A DNA stretch of 39,247 nt, taken from positions 1-39,247 of the IMG/VR virus record IMGVR_UViG_3300037069_001452; one strand, 5' to 3'. Position numbers and translations under genes: made by a program. The stretch is from a virus. Of the stretch, positions 7,531 through 15,574 are shown piece by piece (position 1 is the first letter of the stretch; every line of letters starts with the position of its first letter). The notes under the pieces were generated by a model. That model was not told the origin of the DNA, ran no database searches, and saw nothing but the letters and a program-made list of their open reading frames with translations.

Positions 7531-7917
7531 TTAATAAATAGGTAAAAGTGGTCTTACTATTGGTTGGTAGTGGGAAATATACAAAATCCACCAATTTTTC
7601 GTATTTAAATGAAATCTTCTTAAATGAACTGAATTACCAATAATACACCAAACATCACAATCCTCTTTCGGCAAATCTTCCTCACTTTCAATTTTAATCC
7701 AACCGTTATTACTAAATATACCTTTTAAATTTGAAGGCATATAATCTGTTGTGCCCCAACAAATACCTTTTTGAATTGCATTTATTATTTTAGATATTTC
7801 AGGATTTTTAACACAATCAATATATCCGTTTTCTTTAATGGCGTATTTTATAAGATTGTATTTTTCTTCTCCGTACAGAGAAACCCATTCTTGTTTTATA
7901 ATTTCTTCTTTTTTCAT
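7531..7917 (-). CDS. DUF551-domain protein, core copy
   Basis: 128 residues. The C-terminal half WIKIESEEDLPKEDCDVWCI ... HYQPIVRPLLPIY is the DUF551 pattern (W-x-x-IESEEDLP, a strand-rich middle, then HYQPI-x-x-P). The N-terminal half is helical. Function of DUF551 is unknown; it recurs in phages. A second protein with this domain sits in cassette 5 of the array (17296-17607), so the family occurs both in the phage core and in the mobile array. Confidence 0.8.
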   Translation of the reverse strand: MKKEEIIKQEWVSLYGEEKYNLIKYAIKENGYIDCVKNPEISKIINAIQKGICWGTTDYMPSNLKGIFSNNGWIKIESEEDLPKEDCDVWCIIGNSVHLRRFHLNTKNWWILYISHYQPIVRPLLPIY

Positions 7918-7941
7918 AGTTTTTTATTTTTAAGTTATTAT

Positions 7942-8163
7942 TTATTTGATATATCCGGTTAATTCTTTTTTTCTATCGTATCGATCTACTTTTCCGGCAA
8001 ACATATCAAACGCTCCGTGACAAGAATTTATATTTCCATAATAATCTGAATAAGCAATCATTCTATTATTTTTTACAGCATATAAAAATGTTTGATACGA
8101 ATAAACTCCATCTTTACGTGTTTTAGCTTTTTCTGTTAATAGGTTTCTAACATCTATGATCAT
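7942..8163 (-). CDS. Hypothetical protein, 73 residues
   Basis: Starts MIIDVRNLLTEKAKTRKDGVYS; tyrosine-rich, soluble, no recognised family. It lies in the run of small genes downstream of rusA, with no overlap to neighbours. Confidence 0.65.
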   Translation of the reverse strand: MIIDVRNLLTEKAKTRKDGVYSYQTFLYAVKNNRMIAYSDYYGNINSCHGAFDMFAGKVDRYDRKKELTGYIK

Positions 8164-8210
8164 ATTTATTTCGTTTTAAGTTATTATTTGTTTGAATTTA
8201 ATAAATGGTG

Positions 8211-8537
8211 TTAATATATTTTGAATTTTATAAATTCCTGTCCTTTGGTTACTATTTCTTTAAATACGTGCATTTCGTAAATGTAACGGTCATCTATTTT
8301 GTATTTCTTAACCAAACAATCTAAAAACGATTTGCAGCAATTATCAATATCAGAAAGACTAGAACTAAATCCAAAAATGATAGCTATTTTAATATTCTTT
8401 TCATCAGGAAATTTAATATTGTTAGGCAAAAGAAACATCATATTTCTAATAAATGAATCATACTTATCAGTGCGATATTTCTTTCCTTTAAACGCTTCAT
8501 TTACCGATAATGGTTTAATTTTTATAGTGTGATTCAT
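8211..8537 (-). CDS. rusA: RusA-like Holliday junction resolvase
   Basis: 108 residues. Cuts Holliday junctions and branched DNA before packaging. The RusA motif is visible: SVNEAFKGKKYRT near the N-terminus, then S-D63-I-D65-N66-C-C-K69 and I-D82-D83-R-Y-I, followed by K93. These are the acidic residues and lysine of the active site. It is slightly shorter than the E. coli enzyme (about 120). The start overlaps the previous gene by four bases. Confidence 0.88.
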   Translation of the reverse strand: MNHTIKIKPLSVNEAFKGKKYRTDKYDSFIRNMMFLLPNNIKFPDEKNIKIAIIFGFSSSLSDIDNCCKSFLDCLVKKYKIDDRYIYEMHVFKEIVTKGQEFIKFKIY

Positions 8538-8800
8538 AACCTACTATTTATTATTTTCCTGTAAACACAATTTACACTTTCTTTATTAATTCCACGTTCT
8601 GAATAGAATTTAATAATTCTATTAATCCTTTGTAACGGTGATTGTTTTTGTTTCATAAGTTTTTGTTTTATAGATGAAATTGATAATGGGTTAATTTGTT
8701 CTACATATTCAACTTTCTTTGCTATTTGTTTGTTCGCCCACAACCAAAGGTGAGTATTCATTTCTAAAGCTAATTCCTGATCATCTTTATTTTTATACAT
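8534..8800 (-). CDS. Hypothetical protein, 88 residues
   Basis: From the ATG at 8800 (MYKNKDDQELALEMNTHLWLWANKQ). An upstream in-frame ATG at 8881 would run 61 bases into the helicase gene, so the internal start is preferred. Basic and helical, with a C-terminal segment SPLQRINRIIKFYSERG. It overlaps rusA by four bases and probably belongs to the replication block. Confidence 0.7.
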   Translation of the reverse strand: MYKNKDDQELALEMNTHLWLWANKQIAKKVEYVEQINPLSISSIKQKLMKQKQSPLQRINRIIKFYSERGINKESVNCVYRKIINSRL

Positions 8801-8819
8801 AGTTTTAACTTTTAAATTA

Positions 8820-10667
8820 TCAAAAAGGACAATCTTCTGATTCATCTTCATTTGTAACTTCATAAAAATTAACAACCTCAAATGCTTCTGTCGGTGTCGC
8901 TGTTATTTGTTCAGTTTCTTCTTGTGAATAATCTTCACTTTTAACCATATCGCTTTCGTGCAACGGGTCCCAAATCGAAAATCTAGGGACTTCTTCACCG
9001 ATTGCATAATACCGGCCGGATGGTAAATGATAATCATATTCAACTTGTCCACCAATTTCACCTTGAAACTTCATTTTAGTTTTTAGGTTTTCGAATACTG
9101 TTTTGGGTTCGTTTTCTTCATCACCAAAAAATCTATAAATACTAAATCCATCATGAGTTTGGTTCCTAAAATCCGAACTTCCGGAAACATCATATAATGT
9201 TGGCGAACCATAAAGTCCGGAACTATCTTTTTGCATTTTAGTTGGATGGGCCACTAAAAATATAATAACATTATTCATTTGAGCAAACATCGTTAATTTT
9301 GTCAGTACCTCATTAATTTGCTGTAATCTGTTTCCAGTACCGGTAAAAGCCAACTTATTAAAAGCATCAATTATAAAAATATCAATTCCATAACTAAAAA
9401 GTTGTTCTTTGAATTTATTAAATAACCAATCCCATGTTGGAAACTCTCCATTTTCTGTACCGGTTAAATAAATCTTTTCTTCGGCCCATTGTTGATACTT
9501 TGCAATTTCATATTTATTTACTCTTTTGCAATCATCATTATCTTTCCAAAAACTACGGCCGGTTGCTTTTTCAATAAATGTAGTATGATGTAATGAAAAT
9601 GGGTGATGTTCAGGACTGAAAAAAGAAGCTTTCATATTGTAATCTCGGACCAAGTTCAAAACATACCATTCAGTAAAATTAGATTTACCGTGTGATGGTA
9701 TTCCTGTTCCTGTTATTAAATGGCCACGCATTACTGAAAATACATTTTTAAGGTCCCCAAAACATCTATGTTTAGGCGATATTGTTTCTGGAGGTCCATT
9801 TTCATAAAGGGCCACAATATCATCATAACAATCTGAAACTTTAAAAGTTCCAGCCACAGGATATTTTACAGTTTTGTAAATTGATTTTTCTAAAACACCA
9901 CTTACCAAGTCCTCGTTTGCGTCTTTGCCATCAAACAAAATCCTTTCACAACGGAACCGGCCCAAACGCTGTGCAATCTTCTCGGCCACTTCATCGCCTT
10001 TGGTATCGTTATCGGTCCCAATATAGAATTTTTTAATGTCTTTGATGTATTTTTCAGAATTAATCCAATAATTATCATTGTCGTTGGCCCCATTAGGAAC
10101 TGATATAACATTTTTAATTCCAATTTCATAAAGGGCCATTACATCAATCTCTCCTTCAACAATATAACATTCATCTTGGCCAATGATTGAATTAACATTA
10201 TAGAAAATAGATTTAGCGTTTTTTGATTGAGTAAATTTCTTTCCTCCTGAGCGATATTTTTTATTAACTAATACATCACCCTCAAAATAATTAAATACGA
10301 TGTTATTAACTTCTTTCTGTAACTGTGGTTGATAATATTTCTCCTCTGTAACTTCGAAATGTTTTAATGTGAATTGATTAATTTTTCTTTCTTCAAAATA
10401 CTTAACAACCGAATCAGAAATGTTCGTGTAATTTTTCCACGTTTGTATTGGCAAAGTAAAGTTTTCTTTTTCTGTATTTTTCTGAATACTCTCTTTAAAA
10501 AACAATCCTTCACAATGAAAACATTTTGCAACTCCGGAAGTAAAATTTATATAAAGGCTTTTGTCGGCCTTATTTTTACGTTCCTGACCACAAACAGGAC
10601 ATTTAACTTTTGCTGTTCCTGAAGTTTTATTTGTAATGATTAGGTCCCAATTATGAATATTGCTCAT
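8820..10667 (-). CDS. T7 gp4-like primase-helicase
   Basis: 615 residues. Makes RNA primers and unwinds DNA at the phage fork. Zinc ribbon CPVC (23-26) and CFHC (49-52). Toprim domain with YIVEGEID (168-175, catalytic Glu) and GTDND (217-221). Helicase: Walker A GTGIPSHGKS (320-329), Walker B IFIID (430-434), and a VAHPTK sensor motif. The acidic C-terminal tail ends EDESEDCPF. All parts are present, so it appears functional. Overlaps the upstream DUF6291 gene by four bases. Confidence 0.93.
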   Translation of the reverse strand: MSNIHNWDLIITNKTSGTAKVKCPVCGQERKNKADKSLYINFTSGVAKCFHCEGLFFKESIQKNTEKENFTLPIQTWKNYTNISDSVVKYFEERKINQFTLKHFEVTEEKYYQPQLQKEVNNIVFNYFEGDVLVNKKYRSGGKKFTQSKNAKSIFYNVNSIIGQDECYIVEGEIDVMALYEIGIKNVISVPNGANDNDNYWINSEKYIKDIKKFYIGTDNDTKGDEVAEKIAQRLGRFRCERILFDGKDANEDLVSGVLEKSIYKTVKYPVAGTFKVSDCYDDIVALYENGPPETISPKHRCFGDLKNVFSVMRGHLITGTGIPSHGKSNFTEWYVLNLVRDYNMKASFFSPEHHPFSLHHTTFIEKATGRSFWKDNDDCKRVNKYEIAKYQQWAEEKIYLTGTENGEFPTWDWLFNKFKEQLFSYGIDIFIIDAFNKLAFTGTGNRLQQINEVLTKLTMFAQMNNVIIFLVAHPTKMQKDSSGLYGSPTLYDVSGSSDFRNQTHDGFSIYRFFGDEENEPKTVFENLKTKMKFQGEIGGQVEYDYHLPSGRYYAIGEEVPRFSIWDPLHESDMVKSEDYSQEETEQITATPTEAFEVVNFYEVTNEDESEDCPF

Positions 10668-11305
10668 GAGTATGTTCCTTTATTAGTTGGTCCTGATATT
10701 TTAGGCTGCTTATTTATCCAATTTACAAAATGCCTGCAATATTCTTTTTTGTTTTCTTTAAAATCAAAAGATGAATTAATCTGATCGTTGTATTTTTTTA
10801 ATAATGTTTTAACTTGGACTGATTTATATTTATTTGGGGCTTGCATTCCTGTAGTGTTTAACCATTCATCAGAAATAATTAATTCGGCAAAAAAAACATT
10901 ATTTTTATTTTCTTTATTTATTTCATTTCCACTTACACTTACACTTACACTTACATTATCATTAACACTTACAGTTGGATTTGTTGGTGTTTGTTGAACA
11001 AAATCAACATTTGTTGGATTTGTTGATATTTGTTCGTTTAATTTAGCCAATCTTCTTGCTTCAGCAGATGCTTTACCGGCTGTGGATCTGCCTTCTTTTG
11101 TTTTCTCCCATTTCTTTAAATCACGTTTAAGTTGTAATTTAATCATTTCAAAAACTAAAGCTATTGAACTATCTATTATTGGATTTTCATCATTTACGTA
11201 CGCAAATAATGTTTTTAATAAAAGTCCGGCCTGTTCATTTGAAAGTAAATCTATTATTGACTTACTGTCTGAATAAAGAACGAATGATGTTTTGTTTTCT
11301 GCCAT
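10664..11305 (-). CDS. DUF6291-type replication-associated protein
   Basis: 213 residues. The N-terminus (NKTSFVLYSDSKSIIDLLSNEQAGLLLKTLFAYVNDE) matches the DUF6291 pattern of phage proteins encoded next to replicative helicases. The linker contains a run SVSVSVSG encoded by a tandem repeat (see the repeat at 10931-10956). The C-terminus (EYCRHFVNWINKQPK) resembles the DnaD/DnaT-like tail of helicase-loader or initiator proteins. A loader role is inferred from adjacency and a four-base overlap with the helicase gene. Confidence 0.8.
   Translation of the reverse strand: MAENKTSFVLYSDSKSIIDLLSNEQAGLLLKTLFAYVNDENPIIDSSIALVFEMIKLQLKRDLKKWEKTKEGRSTAGKASAEARRLAKLNEQISTNPTNVDFVQQTPTNPTVSVNDNVSVSVSVSGNEINKENKNNVFFAELIISDEWLNTTGMQAPNKYKSVQVKTLLKKYNDQINSSFDFKENKKEYCRHFVNWINKQPKISGPTNKGTYS
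10931..10956. repeat. Short tandem repeat in DUF6291 gene
   Basis: Four consecutive copies of the 6-mer cacttA/acttac (CACTTA unit on +) encode alternating Ser-Val in the protein linker. Because the unit is six bases, copy changes keep the reading frame and alter only linker length. Confidence 0.7.
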
Positions 11306-11313
11306 AAATATAA

Positions 11314-11700
11314 TTATTTAATAGATTGAAAATATAATTCAGATAAAACAGCACTATTTTTTTTAAAAGTCACTATATGTTCTAATTTTGATTCATTAAT
11401 AGAAAATAAAGCAACTCCTCCATTATCAACAATTGCAATAAAACATTCATTTATTTTTATAGCATTTATAATTAAACCAATATCATTGTGAAATGTTTTT
11501 AAATAATGACAATCTTTACAAAGAGTTTCTAAATCTTCGTTTGGTGCGTTTTCAGGATTAGGCCCTGTATATTTTAAATGATGCACATGTAATTCTGTTT
11601 CTTCATCACCACAAAGACAACATTTAAAACTATCTCTTTGCAAAACTTCTAACCGTTTCTTTTGCCATTTAGGACTTTTTAATTTATCTGAATAATTCAT
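11314..11700 (-). CDS. HNH endonuclease
   Basis: 128 residues. Starts NYSDKLKSPKWQKKRLEVLQRDSFKCCLCGD, then LHVHHLKYTG and LETLCKDCH: the CxxC...HH...CxxC HNH arrangement (cysteines in KCCLC and CKDC, catalytic His in HVHH). Phages often use such nucleases in packaging or replication, but this one sits in the replication block, not next to the terminase. The C-terminal 60 residues have no recognised domain. Confidence 0.85.
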   Translation of the reverse strand: MNYSDKLKSPKWQKKRLEVLQRDSFKCCLCGDEETELHVHHLKYTGPNPENAPNEDLETLCKDCHYLKTFHNDIGLIINAIKINECFIAIVDNGGVALFSINESKLEHIVTFKKNSAVLSELYFQSIK

Positions 11701-11736
11701 AATATTAAACTATGTATAGTTATTATTGAAAATTTT

Positions 11737-11886
11737 TTATTCTACCTTAATTAAGGTAGCTCCGTTTACAGTAACTGTTTTTAGTTCTCCGGCCTTAACC
11801 ATTTGATTAACTCGGCCCCTTGTAAGTCCTATTTTTTTAGCATATTCACTTTGAGTGTACAAATCTTTTCTTATCTCTTTTATCAT
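11737..11886 (-). CDS. Small HTH protein, 49 residues
   Basis: The ATG is at 11884-11886 and the TAA at 11737-11739. The sequence YTQSEYAKKIGLTRGRVNQMVKAGELKTVTVNGATLIKVE is a MerR/HTH_17-type helix-turn-helix with a short wing. It is the first gene of the replication block, just downstream of a promoter-like box and a hairpin, so it may regulate that block or act as an excisionase-like factor; both are inference. Confidence 0.8.
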   Translation of the reverse strand: MIKEIRKDLYTQSEYAKKIGLTRGRVNQMVKAGELKTVTVNGATLIKVE

Positions 11887-11911
11887 TATACAAGTTTTAA
11901 TTTTTTAATCA

Positions 11912-11940
11912 AATAAAAGGCTAATTTTCACTAGCCTTAT
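11912..11940 (-). terminator. Intrinsic terminator ahead of replication block
   Basis: AAGGCTA (11917-11923) pairs with TAGCCTT (11932-11938), loop of 8; on the minus strand the stem runs into TTTTATTT. It ends transcription from the methyltransferase/DUF4494 block. It also lies just downstream of the box at 11950-11957, so it could attenuate that promoter. Confidence 0.7.
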
Positions 11941-11949
11941 TTCTTGTGT

Positions 11950-11957
11950 CAAATATA
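11950..11957 (-). promoter_or_regulatory. Possible -7 box for replication block
   Basis: Minus strand TATATTTG, a full TAnnTTTG match, between DUF4494 and the HTH gene. The terminator hairpin at 11912-11940 would be inside its leader. No -33 TTG was seen at the usual spacing. Confidence 0.4.
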
Positions 11958-11974
11958 CGAATAACTTTTTAATA

Positions 11975-12418
11975 TTATTCTGTTTCTTTACTAAAATACG
12001 GAAAAACATTAATTATTTTAGTTTCAGATACTGCAGGAATTGAATACTCTCCCATTGTATTTTTCATTGCCACAATAGTTTTGTCGTAAGCATCTTTTGC
12101 GTCGTTGGCTTCTACTAATAAATAAATGTTTGTTTTTCTTTCCTTACCACTTTCTTCATCGTAAGCCAATAAAGAAATTTTTGATTTAAACCAATGAAAT
12201 GAATCATCTGAAGAATGAACTTCTGAATAATTAGTAACTTTAATATTAGTTACTCTAAATTCTTCACTAATATAAGCTTTAATTTCTTCATTTATTCGAC
12301 TTTCTGCTTCTGTAAAAGAAATAGCATCTACCAAATAAGATTCTGTAACTACTTTTTGAGTTCCGTTTTCTGTAGTTTTTCTGTATTTCACACTACAATC
12401 ATACCAAGTTTTATTCAT
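11975..12418 (-). CDS. DUF4494 protein
   Basis: 147 residues. KTWYDCSVKYRKTTENGTQKVVTESYLVDAISFTEAESRINEEI followed by WFKSKISLLAYDEESGKERKTNIYLLVEANDAKDAYD matches DUF4494, a two-strand-repeat domain frequent in Bacteroidetes genomes and their phages. Function unknown. Followed by a terminator. Confidence 0.85.
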   Translation of the reverse strand: MNKTWYDCSVKYRKTTENGTQKVVTESYLVDAISFTEAESRINEEIKAYISEEFRVTNIKVTNYSEVHSSDDSFHWFKSKISLLAYDEESGKERKTNIYLLVEANDAKDAYDKTIVAMKNTMGEYSIPAVSETKIINVFPYFSKETE

Positions 12419-12469
12419 AATTTTAATATTTATGTCTTTTGACGGTTATTTATTTTAATTTTTTCGACT

Positions 12470-12691
12470 TTATTTCAAAAACAATCTAATTAAATCTTTA
12501 ATATCAGAAATAGTTTTGCAGTTTGGCACTTCAATCCAGTAGTTATCTTGAATTTTAATCTCAATTGTTTCAACACCAGTAATTTCAATACTAAAATTTT
12601 CCTTTGTTAGTAAAAATTCGGTGTATCTGTGACCTTCTTCAGTATAAGAATTGTCTACAAATCCAAGGTTTAAGAGTTCTTTTTTATTCAT
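12470..12691 (-). CDS. Hypothetical protein, 73 residues
   Basis: Starts MNKKELLNLGFVDNSYTEEGHRYTEF, then alternating strands and a C-terminal helix SDIKDLIRLFLK. No assigned function. The start overlaps the methyltransferase stop by four bases. Confidence 0.75.
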   Translation of the reverse strand: MNKKELLNLGFVDNSYTEEGHRYTEFLLTKENFSIEITGVETIEIKIQDNYWIEVPNCKTISDIKDLIRLFLK

Positions 12692-13341
12692 AAGATTTCA
12701 ATAATTGAAGCTGGGGCTAGTTTTGCGCTTTCAATGATGTGCAGTCCTAGTCTTGGATGTACACAGTTTCGTAAAATCTGTACCGGACAATGGTTGCCAT
12801 CATAATATATATTTTCTTCATAATGAATACCTAACCAGTCCATCATTTGTTTTTTCTGTCCAACAGTTGCAAGATTCATCATTCCTTTTGGCGATTTAGG
12901 TATATCAATCATTTCAGGAATATCGAAATTTGACCAAAAAAGATGTCTTCCTAATTTCGTTGGATTTCCGTAAGGTTCATAATAAGGAACTACGTTTTCT
13001 ACAAACCATTTTCCTTTAAAATAAGTTTTTAAGAAAATAATTTCTTCAAACAATTTTCCGTCTACAAATCGAACCATATTATGCCTTGTCGCACGATTCA
13101 TTTTTGAATGAGTTTGGCAAGGGATTCCAGAAATAATAAAATCGTACTCCTGGTAATTTTCTAAAAGAAATTGATGTGCATCGGCAATTATTACTTTTTG
13201 ATTTGGTTTTCGTTCCTGTAGAACTTTTGCTATTTTTGGATTTAATTCTACGTGAGTTATTTCAAACTTATTTTCATCCAATAAATCAGTAGTTCCTCCA
13301 AGACCTGCGTACAAATGTAAAACACGTACTTTTTCGTTCAT
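12688..13341 (-). CDS. DNA (cytosine-5) methyltransferase, compact
   Basis: 217 residues. Motif I LHLYAGLGG (8-16) binds S-adenosylmethionine. Motif IV GIPCQ places the catalytic Cys at 75, and motif VI FVENVVP has Glu115. The canonical motif VIII QRRxR is not evident and the target-recognition region is short, so it is well under the usual 300-400 residues of stand-alone C5 enzymes. No restriction partner is nearby, so it is an orphan that probably protects phage DNA from host restriction. Starts at TAATG overlapping the membrane protein stop. Confidence 0.85.
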   Translation of the reverse strand: MNEKVRVLHLYAGLGGTTDLLDENKFEITHVELNPKIAKVLQERKPNQKVIIADAHQFLLENYQEYDFIISGIPCQTHSKMNRATRHNMVRFVDGKLFEEIIFLKTYFKGKWFVENVVPYYEPYGNPTKLGRHLFWSNFDIPEMIDIPKSPKGMMNLATVGQKKQMMDWLGIHYEENIYYDGNHCPVQILRNCVHPRLGLHIIESAKLAPASIIEIL

Positions 13342-13505
13342 TATTTCTTATTTTTAAGTTTATCATATCCAGCCTCGAATGTTTTTGCTAGGTTTGTTTG
13401 GTACTCGATTTCTCCGTCTTTGTCTTTGATTACGACATTCTGAACTATTACGATAGCTATTAGAAAGATGATTATTACTGATAGCGTGATTATTATGTAT
13501 TCCAT
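13341..13505 (-). CDS. Small single-pass membrane protein, 54 residues
   Basis: The ATG is at 13503-13505 and the TAA at 13341-13343. Residues 3-22 (YIIITLSVIIIFLIAIVIVQ) form a clear membrane helix, followed by a charged helical tail with little hydrophobicity. The shape resembles an inner-membrane anchor with a cytoplasmic or periplasmic coil. Role unknown; it is far from the lysis genes, so I do not call it a spanin. Confidence 0.75.
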   Translation of the reverse strand: MEYIIITLSVIIIFLIAIVIVQNVVIKDKDGEIEYQTNLAKTFEAGYDKLKNKK

Positions 13506-13507
13506 AT

Positions 13508-13750
13508 CTATAACTTATTAAGAGCTATTATTGTTTTTTGAATTTCAGCGTTTAAAATATCGCTTCTGCGTTTCAATTCGTGAATTCCATCCTCACGCAT
13601 TGTCCGAATTATCAAAGATATTTCTTCGTTTGTAAAATCGTTAATCAAAATTTCTTGCATCAATTCAGATACTTTTTGATTGATTATTTCAGCTCTAGTC
13701 TTGACTTTTGGCGTGAAATATTTTTGGAGTTGTAAGAGTAGTTTTTTCAT
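13508..13750 (-). CDS. Hypothetical helical protein, 80 residues
   Basis: From the ATG at 13750 (MKKLLLQLQKYFTPKVKTRAE); the longer ATG at 13786 is possible but less typical. Helical and charged (NQKVSELMQEILINDFTNEEIS). Its stop lies two bases before the next start. No known family. Confidence 0.65.
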   Translation of the reverse strand: MKKLLLQLQKYFTPKVKTRAEIINQKVSELMQEILINDFTNEEISLIIRTMREDGIHELKRRSDILNAEIQKTIIALNKL

Positions 13751-13798
13751 ATTAAAAAGGTGTTTTTGTTTTGGTATTACTTCCAATTGACTTATAAT

Positions 13799-14605
13799 TT
13801 ATATTGGCAAAGCCATTTTAGATAAAATATTTGTGCTTACGTGTGTATAAACTTCTGTCGTTTTACTACTTGCGTGGCCCAAATGTTTTTGAATGATTCT
13901 TAAATCTGTTCTTGCTTCCAATAATGCGGTGGCGTTTGAATGTCGTAGCAAATGAAAGTGAAACTCTTTACCGAGATACTTTTTTACGATTTCATTACAA
14001 CTTGTATGTGAATATTGTATATTATTTCCTTGACCATTGAACAAGTATTCTTTTGGTCGATATTCGGTAAAATAAACACTCAATATCTCTAAAATCTTGT
14101 CAGACAACCCCACGATCCTGTCTTTTCTTCCTTTACCTTGTCGAATGGTGATAATCATTCGCTTACTGTCAATATCAGCAATTTTCAAATTACAAACTTC
14201 ACTTACTCGCATTCCTGTTGAATAAGCCAAAGCAATAATGGCTTTATGCTTACTGTTGGCGATTTTTGAAATTGCATCCAATAAAAATTCCTTTTCAATG
14301 ATTTGCGGAAGTTTTCTTTCTGATCTTGGATATTCAATATGTTTGAATTTCAATGGTTGCTTTCCGGTAAGTTTATAAAACAATTTCACAGCAGATATTC
14401 GATGTTTCCTGCCATTAATTGAGTTTGCCAACATCAGCCAATTTTTAATTTGTTTTTCTGATATTTCAGAAGGTTTTGTCGCTACATTGTTGAAATACTC
14501 CAAAAACAATTTTACCTGACTAGAATAGTTAGAAATAGTATTTTCAGAATAGTTTTTCAGTCTTAAATCTTCGGAATACAATTCCACATACTTTCCGATA
14601 TTCAT
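13799..14605 (-). CDS. Tyrosine recombinase next to cassette array
   Basis: 268 residues. An N-terminal SAM-like core-binding domain (YVELYSEDLRLKNYSENTISNY) is followed by the catalytic domain with Arg133 (STGMRVSEV), Lys158 (GKGRKDR), His218-Arg221 (HLLRHS), His244 (LGHASS) and Tyr253 (VYTHVS). All catalytic residues are present. It is about 70 residues shorter than integron integrases and has no insertion between the Lys and HxxR motifs where IntI proteins carry their extra helix, so by sequence it is XerD/phage-integrase-like. It points away from the array and starts about 50 bases from the first cassette junction, the canonical intI position. It may move cassettes, integrate the phage, or both. 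Confidence 0.92.
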   Translation of the reverse strand: MNIGKYVELYSEDLRLKNYSENTISNYSSQVKLFLEYFNNVATKPSEISEKQIKNWLMLANSINGRKHRISAVKLFYKLTGKQPLKFKHIEYPRSERKLPQIIEKEFLLDAISKIANSKHKAIIALAYSTGMRVSEVCNLKIADIDSKRMIITIRQGKGRKDRIVGLSDKILEILSVYFTEYRPKEYLFNGQGNNIQYSHTSCNEIVKKYLGKEFHFHLLRHSNATALLEARTDLRIIQKHLGHASSKTTEVYTHVSTNILSKMALPI

Positions 14606-14667
14606 AGTCTTAGGTGTTAAGTTTGTTGGTGTTTACAGATGGTTTTTACATATAGGAGTTATCACTC
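14606..14667. other. attI- or attP-like site beside recombinase
   Basis: The gap between the recombinase start and the first cassette. It ends in G|TTATCACTC (G at 14658), the same box that opens cassette 2. No palindrome lies to its left, as expected of an attI rather than an attC. Two related stretches, TTTACAGATGG (14631-14641 region) and TTTACATATAGG (about 14645-14656), resemble the direct repeats that integrases bind in attI sites. It could equally be the phage attP. Confidence 0.5.
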
Positions 14668-14878
14668 ATTTTACAGAACGTTTACTGATAACGAGTTCAG
14701 ATTTACGAATAATGCAAATTTCATTTTCAAAAGGCGTTTCAAAATTCCATCTATCAAGAGTAAATTTTGATATTCCAATTTCGTGAGTATTACACAAAAT
14801 TGTCAAATCTCCGTAGTAAAAATGCTTTTCGTTTTCGATTGCGTTTTTAAATTCTATGTGATATAATTTTTTATTCAT
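14666..14878 (-). CDS. Cassette 1 hypothetical protein, 70 residues
   Basis: Starts MNKKLYHIEFKNAIENEKHFYYGDL; beta-rich, soluble. Ends ...ISKRSVK with its TGA inside the cassette's terminal box. The last three residues and stop (SVK) are shared with the last gene of cassette 2 because both cassettes begin with the same 22 bases. Overlaps the upstream gene by four bases. No known family. Confidence 0.75.
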   Translation of the reverse strand: MNKKLYHIEFKNAIENEKHFYYGDLTILCNTHEIGISKFTLDRWNFETPFENEICIIRKSELVISKRSVK

Positions 14879-15081
14879 TTGTTTTGTTTGTTATATTCTC
14901 TCAGGAAATCTAATACTGCTTTACATTTTTTATATTCTTTTTTCATTTTTTCTGCATCTTCAAGAGTTTTAGTATTTTTTCCTAAAAAAGCATTAGGATT
15001 TTCTAAATACCTCGGAATCATCATTGCTGAAAATTCAGATTGTTGCATTCTTTTTTCTATGAATTTTTCAAGTGATTCCAT
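14875..15081 (-). CDS. Cassette 1 hypothetical protein, 68 residues
   Basis: Starts MESLEKFIEKRMQQSEFSAMM; a helical, lysine-rich protein with the segment TLEDAEKMKKEYKKCKAVLDFL, likely a coiled coil. Middle gene of a three-gene cassette, overlapping the next by four bases and one base from the previous. Function unknown. Confidence 0.75.
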   Translation of the reverse strand: MESLEKFIEKRMQQSEFSAMMIPRYLENPNAFLGKNTKTLEDAEKMKKEYKKCKAVLDFLREYNKQNK

Positions 15082-15082
15082 A

Positions 15083-15466
15083 TTAAATACTTATTCTGTG
15101 AATTAAGTGAGCAAACTCATAAAAATGTTCCCAATTAGACGAATGATCTAATTTTCCGTATTTTTTAAAGAAATCATCTTTAGAATATCCTTTTTTAACG
15201 GCTTGTGTGTAGATTTTTACTTTTGCATATTCGCTTTTAGCTTCTGACATCAATAAATCAACATTTGAAATATTGTTTATTTTTACAACTTCTTTTTTAA
15301 TAGTTTCAGAAGTAATGCCAGTATTTTTAGTAGCACAAGTTGAACCGTAATAAAATTCATTCCCATCAATAGAAACACAATAAGTTCCTTTCAATCCTGT
15401 TTTACCACAACAATCACAATCTGTAACTTTATCTGTAAATCCTATTATTTTAATTTCTGTTGTCAT
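15083..15466 (-). CDS. Cassette 1 zinc-binding-like protein, 127 residues
   Basis: The N-terminal region VTDCDCCGKTGLKGTYCVSIDGNEFYYGSTCATK has CxC-C and later Cys residues arranged like a treble-clef or zinc ribbon, a type I recall from other phage small proteins. The C-terminal half is helical and charged. It is the first gene of cassette 1 and is preceded by a TATATTTG box. Function unknown. Confidence 0.8.
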   Translation of the reverse strand: MTTEIKIIGFTDKVTDCDCCGKTGLKGTYCVSIDGNEFYYGSTCATKNTGITSETIKKEVVKINNISNVDLLMSEAKSEYAKVKIYTQAVKKGYSKDDFFKKYGKLDHSSNWEHFYEFAHLIHRISI

Positions 15467-15493
15467 AACTTCTATTTGCTTATATTTCTTTTA

Positions 15494-15501
15494 CAAATAT
15501 A
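15494..15501 (-). promoter_or_regulatory. -7 promoter box in cassette 1
   Basis: Minus strand TATATTTG, full TAnnTTTG match, 27 bases before the ATG at 15466. No TTG at the usual -33 spacing. It would let cassette 1 express its three genes independently. Confidence 0.5.
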
Positions 15502-15574
15502 ATGATTAATATTTGTATAAACCTAATTTAATTACAAATATTATTAATAAAAATTGTAAATAAATAAAAAAACG

